In this document: positions 52,101-64,000 of the stretch, piece by piece
Numbering within the stretch: position 1 is the stretch's first letter
Layout: each line of letters starts with the position of its first letter
Origin: Himantopus leucocephalus
Lineage: Eukaryota > Chordata > Aves > Charadriiformes > Recurvirostridae
DNA: 64,000 nt
Direction: 5' to 3'
NCBI GenBank assembly: GCA_003993805.1
Contig: RSEF01000017.1
Location: 6,326,502-6,390,501, forward strand
Program-made: the position numbers and the translations under genes
The notes under the pieces: model-generated
Told to the model about the DNA's origin: nothing
Seen by the model: the letters and a program-made list of their open reading frames with translations, nothing else
The model's database searches: none

Positions 52101-53587
52101 CACTTCTGAGAAAGTTGCATCACATCTCTTGAAAGAGGAAATGTGCATCTTAGAGGTGTCAAAATTTCATGCTCTTGAAAATTTAATATTATAGTTTTCT
52201 TCAAATAAGGAAAAGGTAAGGCTCAAAAAACATTGTTCGCAATGTCCAAGGATACTTTTCATAGAAGGCCATGCTGCAGCAGCAATTCATTTCCTTCAAG
52301 TAAGTTTATACATTTTGAGGTTTGAGGCACTGCACGACTTCACCACAATGAGAACCATCTGTCATAAGCAGACCATTCAGAAATGAACACTTCTTTTCAA
52401 GCATAGAATTCTGCTTATAAAATACATGCAAGAAACCCCAGAATGGGACACAGTTTTGTTTCAAAATACAGTGTAATGTGCAAATTACAACCCAGGATAT
52501 AAGAAAGCTCTTAAAGACCCAGATACTAAGAGAGAAACCTCAATTAATGCCAGATGTAAGGTCAGAAATACCAACTATTTTTATTGAAGGACTGAGTGCA
52601 TTTCAACCTTTTTCTGTACATGTTCAGTTATTTAAACTGAAGACAAACGTGCATGAGCTGCTTCTTCTTTTGGCGATACCAGCACAATTCAAGCGACTTA
52701 AATGAACTTACTCCTACTAGGTATGGGGACAAGCAGCAGAAGCTAGACCTTGAAATCCAGACTCATTAGCTAAGCAAAAGTTAAACAAGGCTCATAACTA
52801 CTAAAATCTACTGGCCCCCAGAGAGATGATGCATCTCTACCATTAGCATTAATGACACCCACGAAACTCATTTGAAAAACAAAGAAACAAAACAGAGCAA
52901 TGTTAACCTCTTCCTTCTGCTCCTCCTGGGGGAATAGGAATGGGACAAGGATTTGCTTTTTGCTGACAGTATCCAGAGCTGCAGACTGAAAGCTGCAACG
53001 ACCCACAGGGATTCACTGTTCTGTTCTGTGTGTTATAAACAAGAGCTTTGAAAATGAGCAGATTCTGGTGTGTATCGCTCTGCTGCTGGGATGGTATAAA
53101 TCATGAGCCGCAGCAGAGCTCCAGATCCGAGCTGCCTCCCTCAGGAGTTGCAGCATGGTAACAATGCTAAATATATGTTGTTGTTGTTCCAGTAAGATTT
53201 TTCAGTTGACAATGTTGCAACTTTTCACTGTTCCCCAGCACCATCCCACTTCCTTGATTTAATACACACCCATTCTTTTATTCTGAAATAATTTGAACAA
53301 ATGCAATTTTAGAACTAATTCCCAGTAAATCTTCTGGTGCCTGGCTACATCTTTGGATTAACTGCTGACTGATTTTCATCCTCTTTTTTTTTTTTTTCCA
53401 TTCTGCGAAGCTCTCCCTTAATAATACCAGCTGTCAAAACAAAGATCAACAAGATCTCTTGCCCACACAGTTTCCCCTTTGGGCAGCTGTGTACTAATTA
53501 TTAAAAATGAACCATACAGTGTTCTTACTTATTGCATGGATAACTACAATAGAAAAACAAACAAGCCTGCTGATCCATTTAAAAGAA

Positions 53588-53600
53588 GACACACACACAC
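53588..53600. repeat. short (AC)n microsatellite
   Basis: About six AC units followed by an A-run. Confidence 0.8.
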
Positions 53601-54052
53601 AAAAAAGGCAATTCTGCCCTCTTATCCAAACCCCTTCTGAATTACAATAGTACAATCTTATCCACAAGAACAATACATTCCCAGGGACTACTAAGGTTTG
53701 AAGTATTTTTGGGAAACTAGCTTTTTGCCCAACTTCTTCATAAACCAATGCCATACTGGATTCATCATGTAGAGTATCCAAGCTGTTCTATGCACATGTG
53801 AAGTGCATGATTTTGTTGTTAATATCAAACCTTTTCAAATGCGATGCTGCTCTAAGCACGCAGCTGGAGTTTAGGAACTCCTGAATTTCAGTCGCACTCT
53901 GTTGAGTTCTTTGGAGGAGTAATATTTGGGTGAAGGTTTTTTGTTTGGTTTTGAAGGTATTTAATTTGATTTTTTTTTATGTAACCACTTTAAAAAAATT
54001 AGTGACATTGTTAAACTTCCCTAAATAAGAGTCCTTGGTCTCCCTCTATCTA

Positions 54053-54076
54053 AATGTAGCCCATATGGGCTACATT
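54053..54076. repeat. 24-bp perfect palindrome
   Basis: The half-site AATGTAGCCCAT is followed with no spacer by its exact reverse complement ATGGGCTACATT. An A-rich tract (54077-54120) follows immediately. Confidence 0.95.
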
Positions 54077-54120
54077 AAAAAAAAAAAAAAAGACAAACAA
54101 AAAACCAAACAAAACACACC
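54077..54120. repeat. A-rich simple tract
   Basis: A-run passing into CAAA/CAAAAA units, directly after the palindrome. Confidence 0.85.
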
Positions 54121-55088
54121 AAAGGCCTTGCCACGTATGCCTGGTATTCTCAATAGCACAAGTTCTGATCTTCTAATCTCCATTAAATAAATCACCTGTC
54201 AGGTACAGAATTGAGCATGTGTGCGAATCTCTTTTCTATGCAGATGCTAAAGCAAAGGTGTATTTATTTATTAAACAGAAGACAACAGCCTTTACTCCTC
54301 TGACTCATTTTCACCTCCTCCTCTGGCTGTGAAGCACTCTGACAATTGACTACCAAACTCCACTGCAGGCATGGTGTTCTTATAGGATATTTATGCAGAC
54401 GCTTGGAAAAGAAAAATATTGTACAAGTCTCTGTAGTTCTGCTTAGCTGGAGGCTGCCTCCTAGAATCATTGGAGCAATGGCAATCCCTAGGGTCAAAAA
54501 AATAAGCCCCCCCTCCAAGCATGTCTAAAGCCCTTCCCTAAAGTTCAACTGAAAAGTGAAAATCTATAAACTGACTGTTCCCTCCTCTTTTCCAAATTAA
54601 ACGGAACTAACAGCTGAAAAAAAGATTAAAGTACTCCTTTGCAGATGGGGTTCAAAAAGCATTTAATATCTTAAATACCATGACATTACAAATACAGTCC
54701 TAGATTTTTCAAGGGCCACTTCATACTCAGGACCAAGTAAGATTACTGCTCTGCCTTAAGTATTTCTATCTGCCACTGCATTCCATTTTTTAACCCAGAA
54801 GTTAGATTTGGTGCTTCTGCTCTGATGCAAGAAATAGTTATGTTTCCGAAACAGGAGACTTCTCAGAGAAACACGTATGATCCAGGAAATCTAATGTAGT
54901 AGATAGAACAACTGTGTCGTTCTAAGTACATAGTATTTTAAATGTCTGCAAACCCAGGCATAAATTCAACTTAAATTTTAAACACAAATTTGATCACTTC
55001 AAAATTTGTTAACAAACTCTGTCCAAAGTGTATTCAGTATTATCTACTCACACACTCCACTCTGTGGAGTAGAGTCAAGCAACACCGG

Positions 55089-55105
55089 AAAAAAAAAAAA
55101 AAAAA
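55089..55105. repeat. A-run
   Basis: Seventeen As in intron 1. Homopolymer only. Confidence 0.9.
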
Positions 55106-56740
55106 GATTCATTCTGGAACTAGGCCAGAAAAAAAAAATGGGCTAAGAGCTGATGAAAAGCTGAAGAGACACTATTCCTTAAACCCATCTATTGGGGTTT
55201 GTCACAAAGCTTTTTTTTATTTTATTACAGTAAGACCCAGCTCCTCCTACAGCTACGAAAATGACAACCAAGACATCCAGCTAACATCCTGCCAAATATT
55301 TTCCTGTTACCCATTACCTTTCTCAGTGTCAGCTTTTCAGCACATAAACGTTTCAGGAAAGGGACTAACCCCTGGTGCATTTGCACACACTCTGCAGTAC
55401 TTTGTAGAGTCAGGCCGTTTGTCTTGATTTTGACAACAACATTGTTTCAGACTGATCCCACTTGCATAAAATACTCAAACTTTAAGCTGAATCTTGCCAT
55501 GCCTCTTCTCCTCTGCAAAAGACACGATCACCTGTATGGCCACAGAATTAATCTTCGATTAAGAAATTGAAATATAGTCAAACCAAAACTAATATGGCAA
55601 CTGTACTGCTGACATGTCTTGTTAGGGATCAGAAACATCCCCCTTGCATCAAAGCCTATAGTTCTATCAATAAACAAGGATTCTCTGACAACTTAAGTTT
55701 CTTTTCCTTTGGAGGGAGACAGCATACACTTATTCTCACACATTCAGTTCTATTCCATTTCTATAAAGTTTATCCTCAGGTAACAACACCCATTAATTAT
55801 AGTGTGAATTCATGTTAAATCAAAGTTTAAATCTGAGGAAAAGTAATCGCATTTCCCTTAACCAAATAATCACTGTATAAAGCCTCTCTGAAACTCCACT
55901 GGGTCTCCCCCCTCCTCCCAACAGAAGCCTCTCTCAGTTCTCAGTAATAAGATCGCAGCAGAAATAAATGAATGCATCGAAGTAGGTGGAATAAAGAAGG
56001 GGAAACGTTGTGCAAAATGCTGACCCACCAAAAGCACACAAAGCATTTGTTCAGTAGCGACAACGAATAATTTAATCTGAGGCAAATTACCAAACAAACA
56101 TCAATTAAATTACATGCTAGAATACAAGAGAAAGTTCTCCCACACACATTTCAGGTTTGCGGAGTCAGTAGAGCAGCACGCACACAGCCAAGCACAACGC
56201 TGCGTGGACTGTGATAGAGCCACCCCAGCTACTCACTCGAGGATACTTGAGATTCTCCACAGGACATGAGACAACTACAAGCTTCTAAAGAGAATGAGGT
56301 AAATTTAACTCCCATCACGCTAAACAAGCATTCATACCAGAAGAACAGAGAAATCACATGTTACTGAGCTTTGTAAAATGGGAAGAAATCAGTGTTTCCC
56401 ACCTTATAAACATGACACTCATGAAACATACAGAACCAAGAGTTTTCTAACACAATGGTCTCTACCATCCATAAATCTTAAGTGCCCAACCACCTGACCA
56501 GAGAGCATTTGAAGTAAGTTGTAGCAGCAGCAAAGATCCTCCAGCTCTAACAGTAGCCCCGCTGTGCTATGTCCTGACTATACACTCCACAGATCTGAAA
56601 CAGGGACCAGTTCACAGAGAAATCAGAGACAAGCAGGGAACCACAGCACAGCGAGCAAGACACAGTGGTTTGCTGACTGTCCCACAAAGATGCTGTAAGT
56701 AAGGCCACACTCTGAGCCCCAACAGACAAAGCTCAAGTTC

Positions 56741-56768
56741 AGTGTGCTAACCATAGTGTGCTAACCAA
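56741..56768. repeat. 14-bp tandem duplication
   Basis: AGTGTGCTAACCAT is followed directly by AGTGTGCTAACCAA. Confidence 0.9.
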
Positions 56769-59599
56769 GATAACCTAAAATTACAGTTTCTACAAGCAGG
56801 GCATCTACTGACTGTGCAAACCTTCTAGTGTGCCTCCCTACAAAGCCTCCAGCCTCTCAAAGTAAAATAGTCAGATCATTTTATGGAAACCAATCAACAA
56901 GTACACTCTCTTTTGACCAATATGACTTGGAAACCTAAGCATCAGGAATAAATAATGTTTCGCCATCCTGAGCAAGAAAAGCACCAACCTTTGATCCTTT
57001 TAAGTAAGGACTGCTTCCCTCAGCAAGGATATTCTGCTCATAAGCTGGATAGGCGAGTCTAGCTGAGCAAAAGGGGTAATTCAGTTTTCTTGCGACAACA
57101 ATCTCATGTTCTTGCATTCCAAAAAAACCATGTGAGTATTTTAGAACTCGTGCTGTAACAATGACGCTGGTCCCATGATATAGACTTCAAGCCTTCACAA
57201 TGCTTGAATAAGCATGCATCTTCACAACCCTAATGGGTTGTTGTGATCCTAAACAGTTGTCTTTTGTTAATGTAGTTTTCAGACAGCCATGAAGAAAAGC
57301 ACTACTCAATTTAAAACAGTGCTTATTGGAGCCAAGATTAAAAGCCACACGTATGTCACACCAGTCTGACCAATTCCTTCCACCCATCCCATCTTCCAGT
57401 ACTATGTATTTGCCTAAACCCAGTATCAGTGAAACAGCACTAAATGTTTGGGGTTGTTTGTTTTTTTTTTTTCTTTAATTCCATTCCTAAACATGCAGCT
57501 GCCACAGCTTTATATTCAATTCCCAGTTCTGAACAGTGAACCAGTACCAGTTTGTACACCTCAGATGGAAGTTCTGCTGCAGCAGGTAGTAACATTATGC
57601 TTTACCCATCTAGACAGCTTTCACGAAAATGTTTGGGTTCGACCTCTGAATAAAAGCATCCATTTTAAGACCTTAAAAATAGACTTAAAAAGTTTCAAAC
57701 TTTTTGTAGTTTTAAAAGACCATTCATATCCCTCTTCTCCAAGAACTGCCGTACAGAATACTGGGGGGGAGGGGGGCTACTGCACAAAGAGTAAAAAGGA
57801 AAAATGGTTTACTGTTGTATCAGTTCTACTCTGGCATTTAAATACCAACTTACAAACTTAAGGTGGAACAGTAAGTACACATGAAAAAAAATCAGCTTGA
57901 CTGCAACCAGTCTCATTAAAACCACAAAACCACATTATGTAAGTTTACCTAACTGTAAAGGCAACTATTTTTTCCAACCTAAGTCCTAGACTGGCCATCG
58001 AGGTTAAGCACATATCAAAACATGCAATGAATGTATCCACTGGCATTGGCACCTAGATAAAAGCACGAGCAGGAGCCTCATATAATAATGAGCTATACAG
58101 TAAAACCTAAAGAACAATGAAACTCCAAGACAATCAATACTACCAGGAAAAGATTCTTACTAACTTTGCTAAGGCCAGGACGCACAACATTTTTCAAATA
58201 CAGATCTTGAAATTCTTTATAAAGCTGGTACGGCTACGGCAAGCAGACAAGAATTTAAAACTCTCTTTTAAGGAGTTTAGAGCCAACAAAGCTCCTGGTA
58301 TTTTAGTGACATTGCAGGCTCTTGTAACACTGTAGGCATTTAGAAGTGCTAGCAAATTAATATGCTGCACCAACTCATTTGGTGAACAATCTCATTCAGA
58401 TCTTAAGCTGCTTGTCTTGTGTTCTGAATGTGTTAGCAGGCTGAAAAAATCTGAGGCACCGGAGATACTTTCTGAAAGGGTGCTACAGTTTTTAAAGTGC
58501 AAAGCCGCTTGCTGTACTTTGGACTGATTACTGGGACAGCGATAAAAAGCATTCTGTCTTGAAGACAAACAAAAACAAGACCACCACACCACATAAATTG
58601 TGGCGTTACTAGTTAAAGGACTAACACAAACTCTGCTTCAATGTTATTAAAACCTTCATAATAGAAGTACTGGGGAGCTGCTGGTTAAGTTTTGAGGCAG
58701 TGTTACAGCACAGCATGTATTACAAGGGATATTTCTTAATGAACTGCTTTACTAAGACTATGTCATAGAAAAGTGTGCTCTGCACAGAGCAGATATGGTG
58801 AAATTTTGTCAATAAAACTACACAGATATGCGATCCTGATTTCCACTCTTCTCACGTTCCTGGAAGATCAAGTAGAAGGCTACCACAACAACAAAAAATA
58901 AACAGCGGGAATGCTTAAAATATAACGTGCTACTTGGGTTTTCCTATCACAGCAATAAATCATGAGGTACCAAAAGAGGATGGCAAGCACAGTGCTGCTC
59001 TTTTCTACCACTATTATCGGAAGAAATCTAACAAATGTTTGCTTCAATTCCAGAAAGTAATAGATTCCCCAACTCTACAGGTCTATTTGGAATAAACACT
59101 GCCCACAAATTATATGCAAATCTGTTACAAATTCACTTCCCCAAAAGCCTACCACTCAAAATAAGCAGCTGATAACATAACAATAACAATGAATACAGCC
59201 AGTTCACCTATAAAAATATTGCAAAGAGCTCAAGAAGAGACTGGCACCCCGCAAGAGGACTATAAATTTAGGTCAGCTCGTAGCTGCGTTGTTCTAGCAG
59301 CTGAACAGGAAACAACGTGATGTGCAGAATGAGATGTCGGTCACTTGGGCTCACTCTTTCCTGAAGCAAGAGAGAAATTACAGCCCACTTTCAGGATTAC
59401 TTCTGCAAGCTTGCTTCAACTGGAAGAGCCTGGATGCTGAAAGGTGGAGAGCAGCTCATCCCACTTGGGAAACAGAAACTCTTTCTGGTAACATTCAAAT
59501 CTGTATTCACGGTGACATGGCCTACGAAGACAGGTGAAGCTGTTTCCTCCAGCCCATTATTTTTGAGCTGGGCTATGTAGGGCATCTCAAAATTACATC

Positions 59600-59628
59600 T
59601 TTAAGGAGTAAGTAATTAACTCCTTAAA
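59600..59628. repeat. small inverted repeat (10-bp stem, 9-bp loop)
   Basis: TTTAAGGAGT and its reverse complement ACTCCTTAAA flank nine bases. Short and AT-rich, so it may be chance. Confidence 0.6.
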
Positions 59629-60623
59629 TGAAAAGAAAACACATTCCATCCTCTCTTTATCAGGGATGTGTGAATATCACCCCCCACACAACTTCAAAAG
59701 TCTAGACTGGGAGGGTTTTTAAGTAGGTGCCATTAAATATTGATGTTGTTGTATTTCATTTTTTACCTGACTATTTATTTGAAAGGAATTAATTAGTACA
59801 TTGGAAAAATAATTTCTTGATATGTGGCTGTCAGACATACAGACTTTTTATAGCATTCAGTGAACACTGCAATTCTAGTGTACAGAATCTGTTTTGGGTA
59901 TCTATCAGCATACTATATTGATTTTCAATGATACAATAGATACAAAGATACAATAAAATAGATACCCTCTATTTTACTTTTCAACTTAGTCTCAGAGTAC
60001 AGTAACTATTCGGTAGTTTACAATTTCACAACACATAAGAACTTGCATAACAAATGTGGGTGCAAGAGAAATTACTTTTTCCCCAGACCAGAAGAGTCAT
60101 GAATGAGATGGGAGAGGTTTGAGACCTGTGTACGATTTCCACGTCCTTGAGTGACATGTGCTCCATCCTCCCCATCTTGCTTGTCTTTAACTCCATTACA
60201 CCACGGGGCCCATCAATGCCTGGACCACACAATGCCTGCCTAGCACAATGGGGACGGGATCTCTGGCAACACCGCTATGACAACTCCTCCCAGGTTCTTA
60301 AAATAAAATAAAAAATAAGAAAATAAGCGGGACTTCTGAAACAGCACAACACTTTAAGCAATGCACTTATTAAAACAGCAGACATTTAAGTGTTATAAGG
60401 GTGGATATCACGTAAATTACACTGAGAGGCACTCCTCAAATGTCTTGCTATATGCAATTTTAATTCATTTATTCCTGAAATGAGATGGTATTAGAGCATT
60501 TAGTTTCAAAGCAGAAGATATTAAGGGCAAAGTTCTCATTTTTTGTGTAAGAGATGTTGGCTTTGGATATTACAGTTCATCAGAGGAAATGTAACCTGGG
60601 GAAACTCCCCACCTCAAAACACT

Positions 60624-60644
60624 TAAAAAAAAAAAAAAAAAAAN
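60624..60644. repeat. A-run with one ambiguous base
   Basis: About 20 As ending at an N (60644). The N probably marks an unresolved homopolymer length. Confidence 0.9.
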
Positions 60645-63600
60645 GTAAAATACTAAAATACCAAGTTACTATCAGCAAACCTCCTTCCAGTGCTCTGGAG
60701 TCCTAGACTCAGAGTAAGTTATTTGCTGCTTCTATGACACTTGGTATATTCAACTGATCTACAAGACACCTTCCTTCGTTAAACCTTCCTGAGTTGGCAC
60801 TCAAGGCTGCAAGAGGTTATCACACTACGCTTTAGTCAACATTTTTGGAAACATATGTAAGCTGAGTTAATCTTATGAGTAATGCAAGACAGACACAAAA
60901 AAAGAAGAGTGTCTTTGAGAATAAAACCTACAAATGTAACATAAGACGCATGGGGGAACAGCAGAAGATAATGGGGTATTAATAAAACACCTTGTCCTGG
61001 TGCAGAACATCAGAAAAGAGAAACTTTACCAGATCTCAAGACTAAAGTGTAAGGCATCTGCATGTATTGGAGAAAAATTTCTTAGTCGGTATACTAGAGA
61101 CACAAACGCTTCAGAAAAACACGTGCCTGAAATGAGAGCGAAGGTTCTGAACATCGCCCTGCCTTGCACAGGCATTGATGCAAACAGAGTGACAGATGTT
61201 CAGACAGCAGAGTCAGCATTATGAAATTAAGCACAATGATCTAAACTTCTTATTAACCTAAAAAAAAAAATCTAAAGACATAATGCAGACAGGCACAATG
61301 GATGCATAAACAAAAAGCCCAGGGCTTCAGCTCTTCTATCTGCACTGAAATAATTGAAAGTACTCATAAAGGTAAGGGCTGAAGAATAAGGTTCACTCTT
61401 TTATAAAATGTGATTTAGTTGAACAATGGTGCAAAATATTAGTATATCTATAATTTTAGAAATTGCTTGTAAAGAGAAATAGCCTGAGAACCTTTTACAC
61501 CAGTGTAAGTGCTTTGTGAGATGAAGCTTATCATAAAGGCTTCATATTAGAAGTGATAGCGGTGGCAAGGTAAAAATAAATCTCATGAGTTTATCCTCTC
61601 TCTAAAGTTAAAAGGCTGTAATTTAAACAAAAATAATATATTTCCCTACAGACAGAACCCCCAAAGTTATATAAACTTTTCATGTCCTTGCTTTCTTGTT
61701 ACCTGTATATTTCCTATTCCATTGTACTTTTCTGCCTAGGCTGAAGAAAATTACATGGTTTACAAACTTTAAATCAAGTATTTCAAAACACAGATGTTAA
61801 CATATATTGTCTCATTTATACATCAGTAATTAACATTTTATCTTGGGACAGAAAGATCAAGAAAATACTCCTTGTTCTATTGTCTTTTTAATGTGAATGC
61901 AAAATAGAGGCTCAATATCATCTTCCAAATCTGGACTTAAATGTATTTCTTAGGTAAACTGAACTGCCTTAGAAAAAAGACCAAAAAAAAAAAAACCCAA
62001 AAATATATCTTCAGAATGCTCATGCTCAGAAACGCGTACTCAGAAAGCAATTTCAAGAAATAAGAGCATCTATCATATTCAAAAATGAATGAGTCGCTAT
62101 TGTAAGCATCCAGCAGTATCATCCCAAGCAATCCCAAGCAGTCACACTGATTAAACTGCTCTGCAGGACTGACAAACAAGAGCTCAGATCTTCGTAAACT
62201 TTGTGAGAGGAAAAGCCCACAGCTAAAGGGTGACTGCCACAGCAATTCCACATGACCGCTGGCGCAGCACGACCAAGGATGCCCAAAGCTTACGGTGGTC
62301 CTAGAGACTCTAATGTCAATATACAGCTGCTCCTTCTGACACCAAGTCTATCAGTCCCTTGGCAACCTGTATCAACTCCCATTATTAAAAATAATGATGT
62401 GCCAGCCTTCCTCCTCTTCCCCTTTCACTCTTCCTTGTATCCATGCTTTGCTCACTTCAGCTTTCATCCATTACATTGCTACAGCTTTGTCTCTTGGATT
62501 AAAGAGCACTCAAACACAGAATAAATGCCTTTGTGTGAAGAAGAACAAACAGGAACCTCCTGTCCAACCTTTGACTTGGATGGATCAGTGCTACTGATCT
62601 TCATACAGCAACTGGAGCTTCTGGGCACCATTCCCTGAACGTCCCATGACTCCCCAACTATTTTATAACACAGGGATAGACCATTTGCTCGATGAGCAGT
62701 TGAATCATCTACAAAATATGAAAGAGGATATTGACTTGAATCTACTAGATGCTGTATCTGCCAAGCAGGGAAAGCAAACTTGGCCTCTGAACCAGAATGA
62801 TACAGTGGAGGGGGAAAGAGGAAAACAAGCGCCTGCTCACCGATGTACACAGACGGTGAGGGAAAGAAAGGGAACTTCTCATAATTTAACAAGAACATCC
62901 TCTCCCACAGCAAGGACAACAAGGTTATTCAGTGCTCTTCAGTTGTCATAATAACAATACCTTCCACTTAAAACAGTCTTTGGAAGCTACAACTCAGTTC
63001 AAAGGTTGACTGAAACTGCTATTGCCCTCAGCCAAGAGAGTGAAAGTAAAGACCTTATTTTGCACAAACCCTAAAGTTTAAACCCATCTCCCCATATAAT
63101 GGGGTTTTGGCTACTAACACAAACCAGTGGGCCATGAACCAGTAGGACCAAGGAAGTTTATGTTATGGTAGAATACTTTGACAGAGCACCTCTGAAGTCA
63201 GAGGTCTTTACGATGAGAGCATCTGCCAACTTCTACCAGGGACATTCAGTATGTCTTCACAAACATTATGAACAGAGCCACCCTAAAACATTCCAGCTTT
63301 TATAAAGTCCTCAGGCCTTCTGGATATTTTTGCTCTCTTATGGGAAGGATCCCAATATTTTGTAAAAGGAAAATTACTGCTTACCTGACGTGGTGTGCAG
63401 ATTGAGGTGGTACGAGACAAAGTGGCTAAGAACTAAGAGCAAGACTACTTTTTTTTTTTTTTGAGTACTCCTGTATATGAATGACATTCATAATGATCAG
63501 TAAGCATATTCAACAAGGTTACTGACACATTACAGTTAATTCTTGCTTATGAGCACTTAATATACAGACTAAAGCTCAGTCATAATGTTTCATTCCTCAT

Positions 63601-64000
63601 CTAAATTAATGAAAGGATTTCCAGAAAAGCTGAATGCAACCATGACATTTTTATCCACAGAAATTCATGCATAACTGTAGACTGTAAATGCACACGAGTA
63701 AACACAATCTTAAAATTTTGCAAAATTAAGACATAATACAATATGCACAGGAACTGATGCTTCCTCAGTAGTGACTGTTGTTAAAAATGGTGTATTTCCT
63801 GGCATTAAGATGCTTAATTCTACTAATTTAATATTTGTGACCATATCTATTTTTAGAACAGCCATGGAACACATACACAAAGCAGAGAAAACAAGTTATA
63901 AATGCAATGCCATGAATAGAGCTATATAGTTCATGCATTTTTTCTTTTCTTCCCTAAGAGAATCTGAGCATTAAGCACTGCACCACACAAAGAATATTTA

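Noticed and set aside
57753..57776. G-rich run (seven Gs, A, six Gs) as a G-quadruplex
   Set aside because: It cannot be split into four G3 runs with separate loops.
62252..62951. Cluster of overlapping open frames on both strands
   Set aside because: Frames of 67 to 147 codons on both strands overlap and none resembles a known protein; overlapping frames in several phases suggest chance.

Overview
The window is a stretch of vertebrate, most likely avian, nuclear genome. It lies entirely inside one gene on the minus strand. Eight coding exons, all with GT-AG borders, encode an uninterrupted 321-codon run that matches formin-binding protein 1 (FNBP1, also called FBP17), an F-BAR membrane-bending adaptor. 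Evidence for a bird is the CR1 LINE fragments whose 3' ends carry the ATTCTATG-type tail (around 33059-33138 and 42075-42294), the otherwise low recognisable repeat content, and the vertebrate exon-intron structure. The assembly is draft quality: three 100-N gaps (1324-1423, 24170-24269, 42151-42250) and single Ns inside homopolymers (10703, 60644).

Layout in gene order, which is right to left: intron 1 (at least 21 kb, entering from beyond 64000), exon 2 (42805-42920), exon 3 (37474-37530), exon 4 (34725-34872), exon 5 (22927-22989), exon 6 (22272-22376), exon 7 (8332-8460), exon 8 (6436-6582), exon 9 (881-1078), then the start of intron 9 to position 1. Exon numbers assume the usual family layout, in which exon 1 encodes the first 8 residues; that exon is not in the window. 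With this offset the exons cover residues 9-329: nearly the whole F-BAR domain plus the start of the linker. The HR1 (Cdc42-binding) and SH3 (N-WASP/dynamin-binding) domains must lie below position 1.

The predicted numbering agrees with mammalian FBP17 without insertion or deletion. Every basic residue I recall being implicated in membrane binding is present (K33, R35, K51, K52, K56, R113, K114, K166), as is the lateral-contact residue F276. The gene therefore looks functional.

The other 98% of the window is intron. It holds two CR1 remnants, many A- or T-runs, a few short tandem duplications, a 24-bp perfect palindrome beside an A-rich tract (54053-54076), a pyrimidine-rich block with a canonical G-quadruplex motif on the RNA-sense strand (9371-9396), and a modestly GC-rich islet in intron 1 (about 50920-51560). 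I found no second gene, tRNA, CRISPR array or intact mobile element, and no convincing new biological system.
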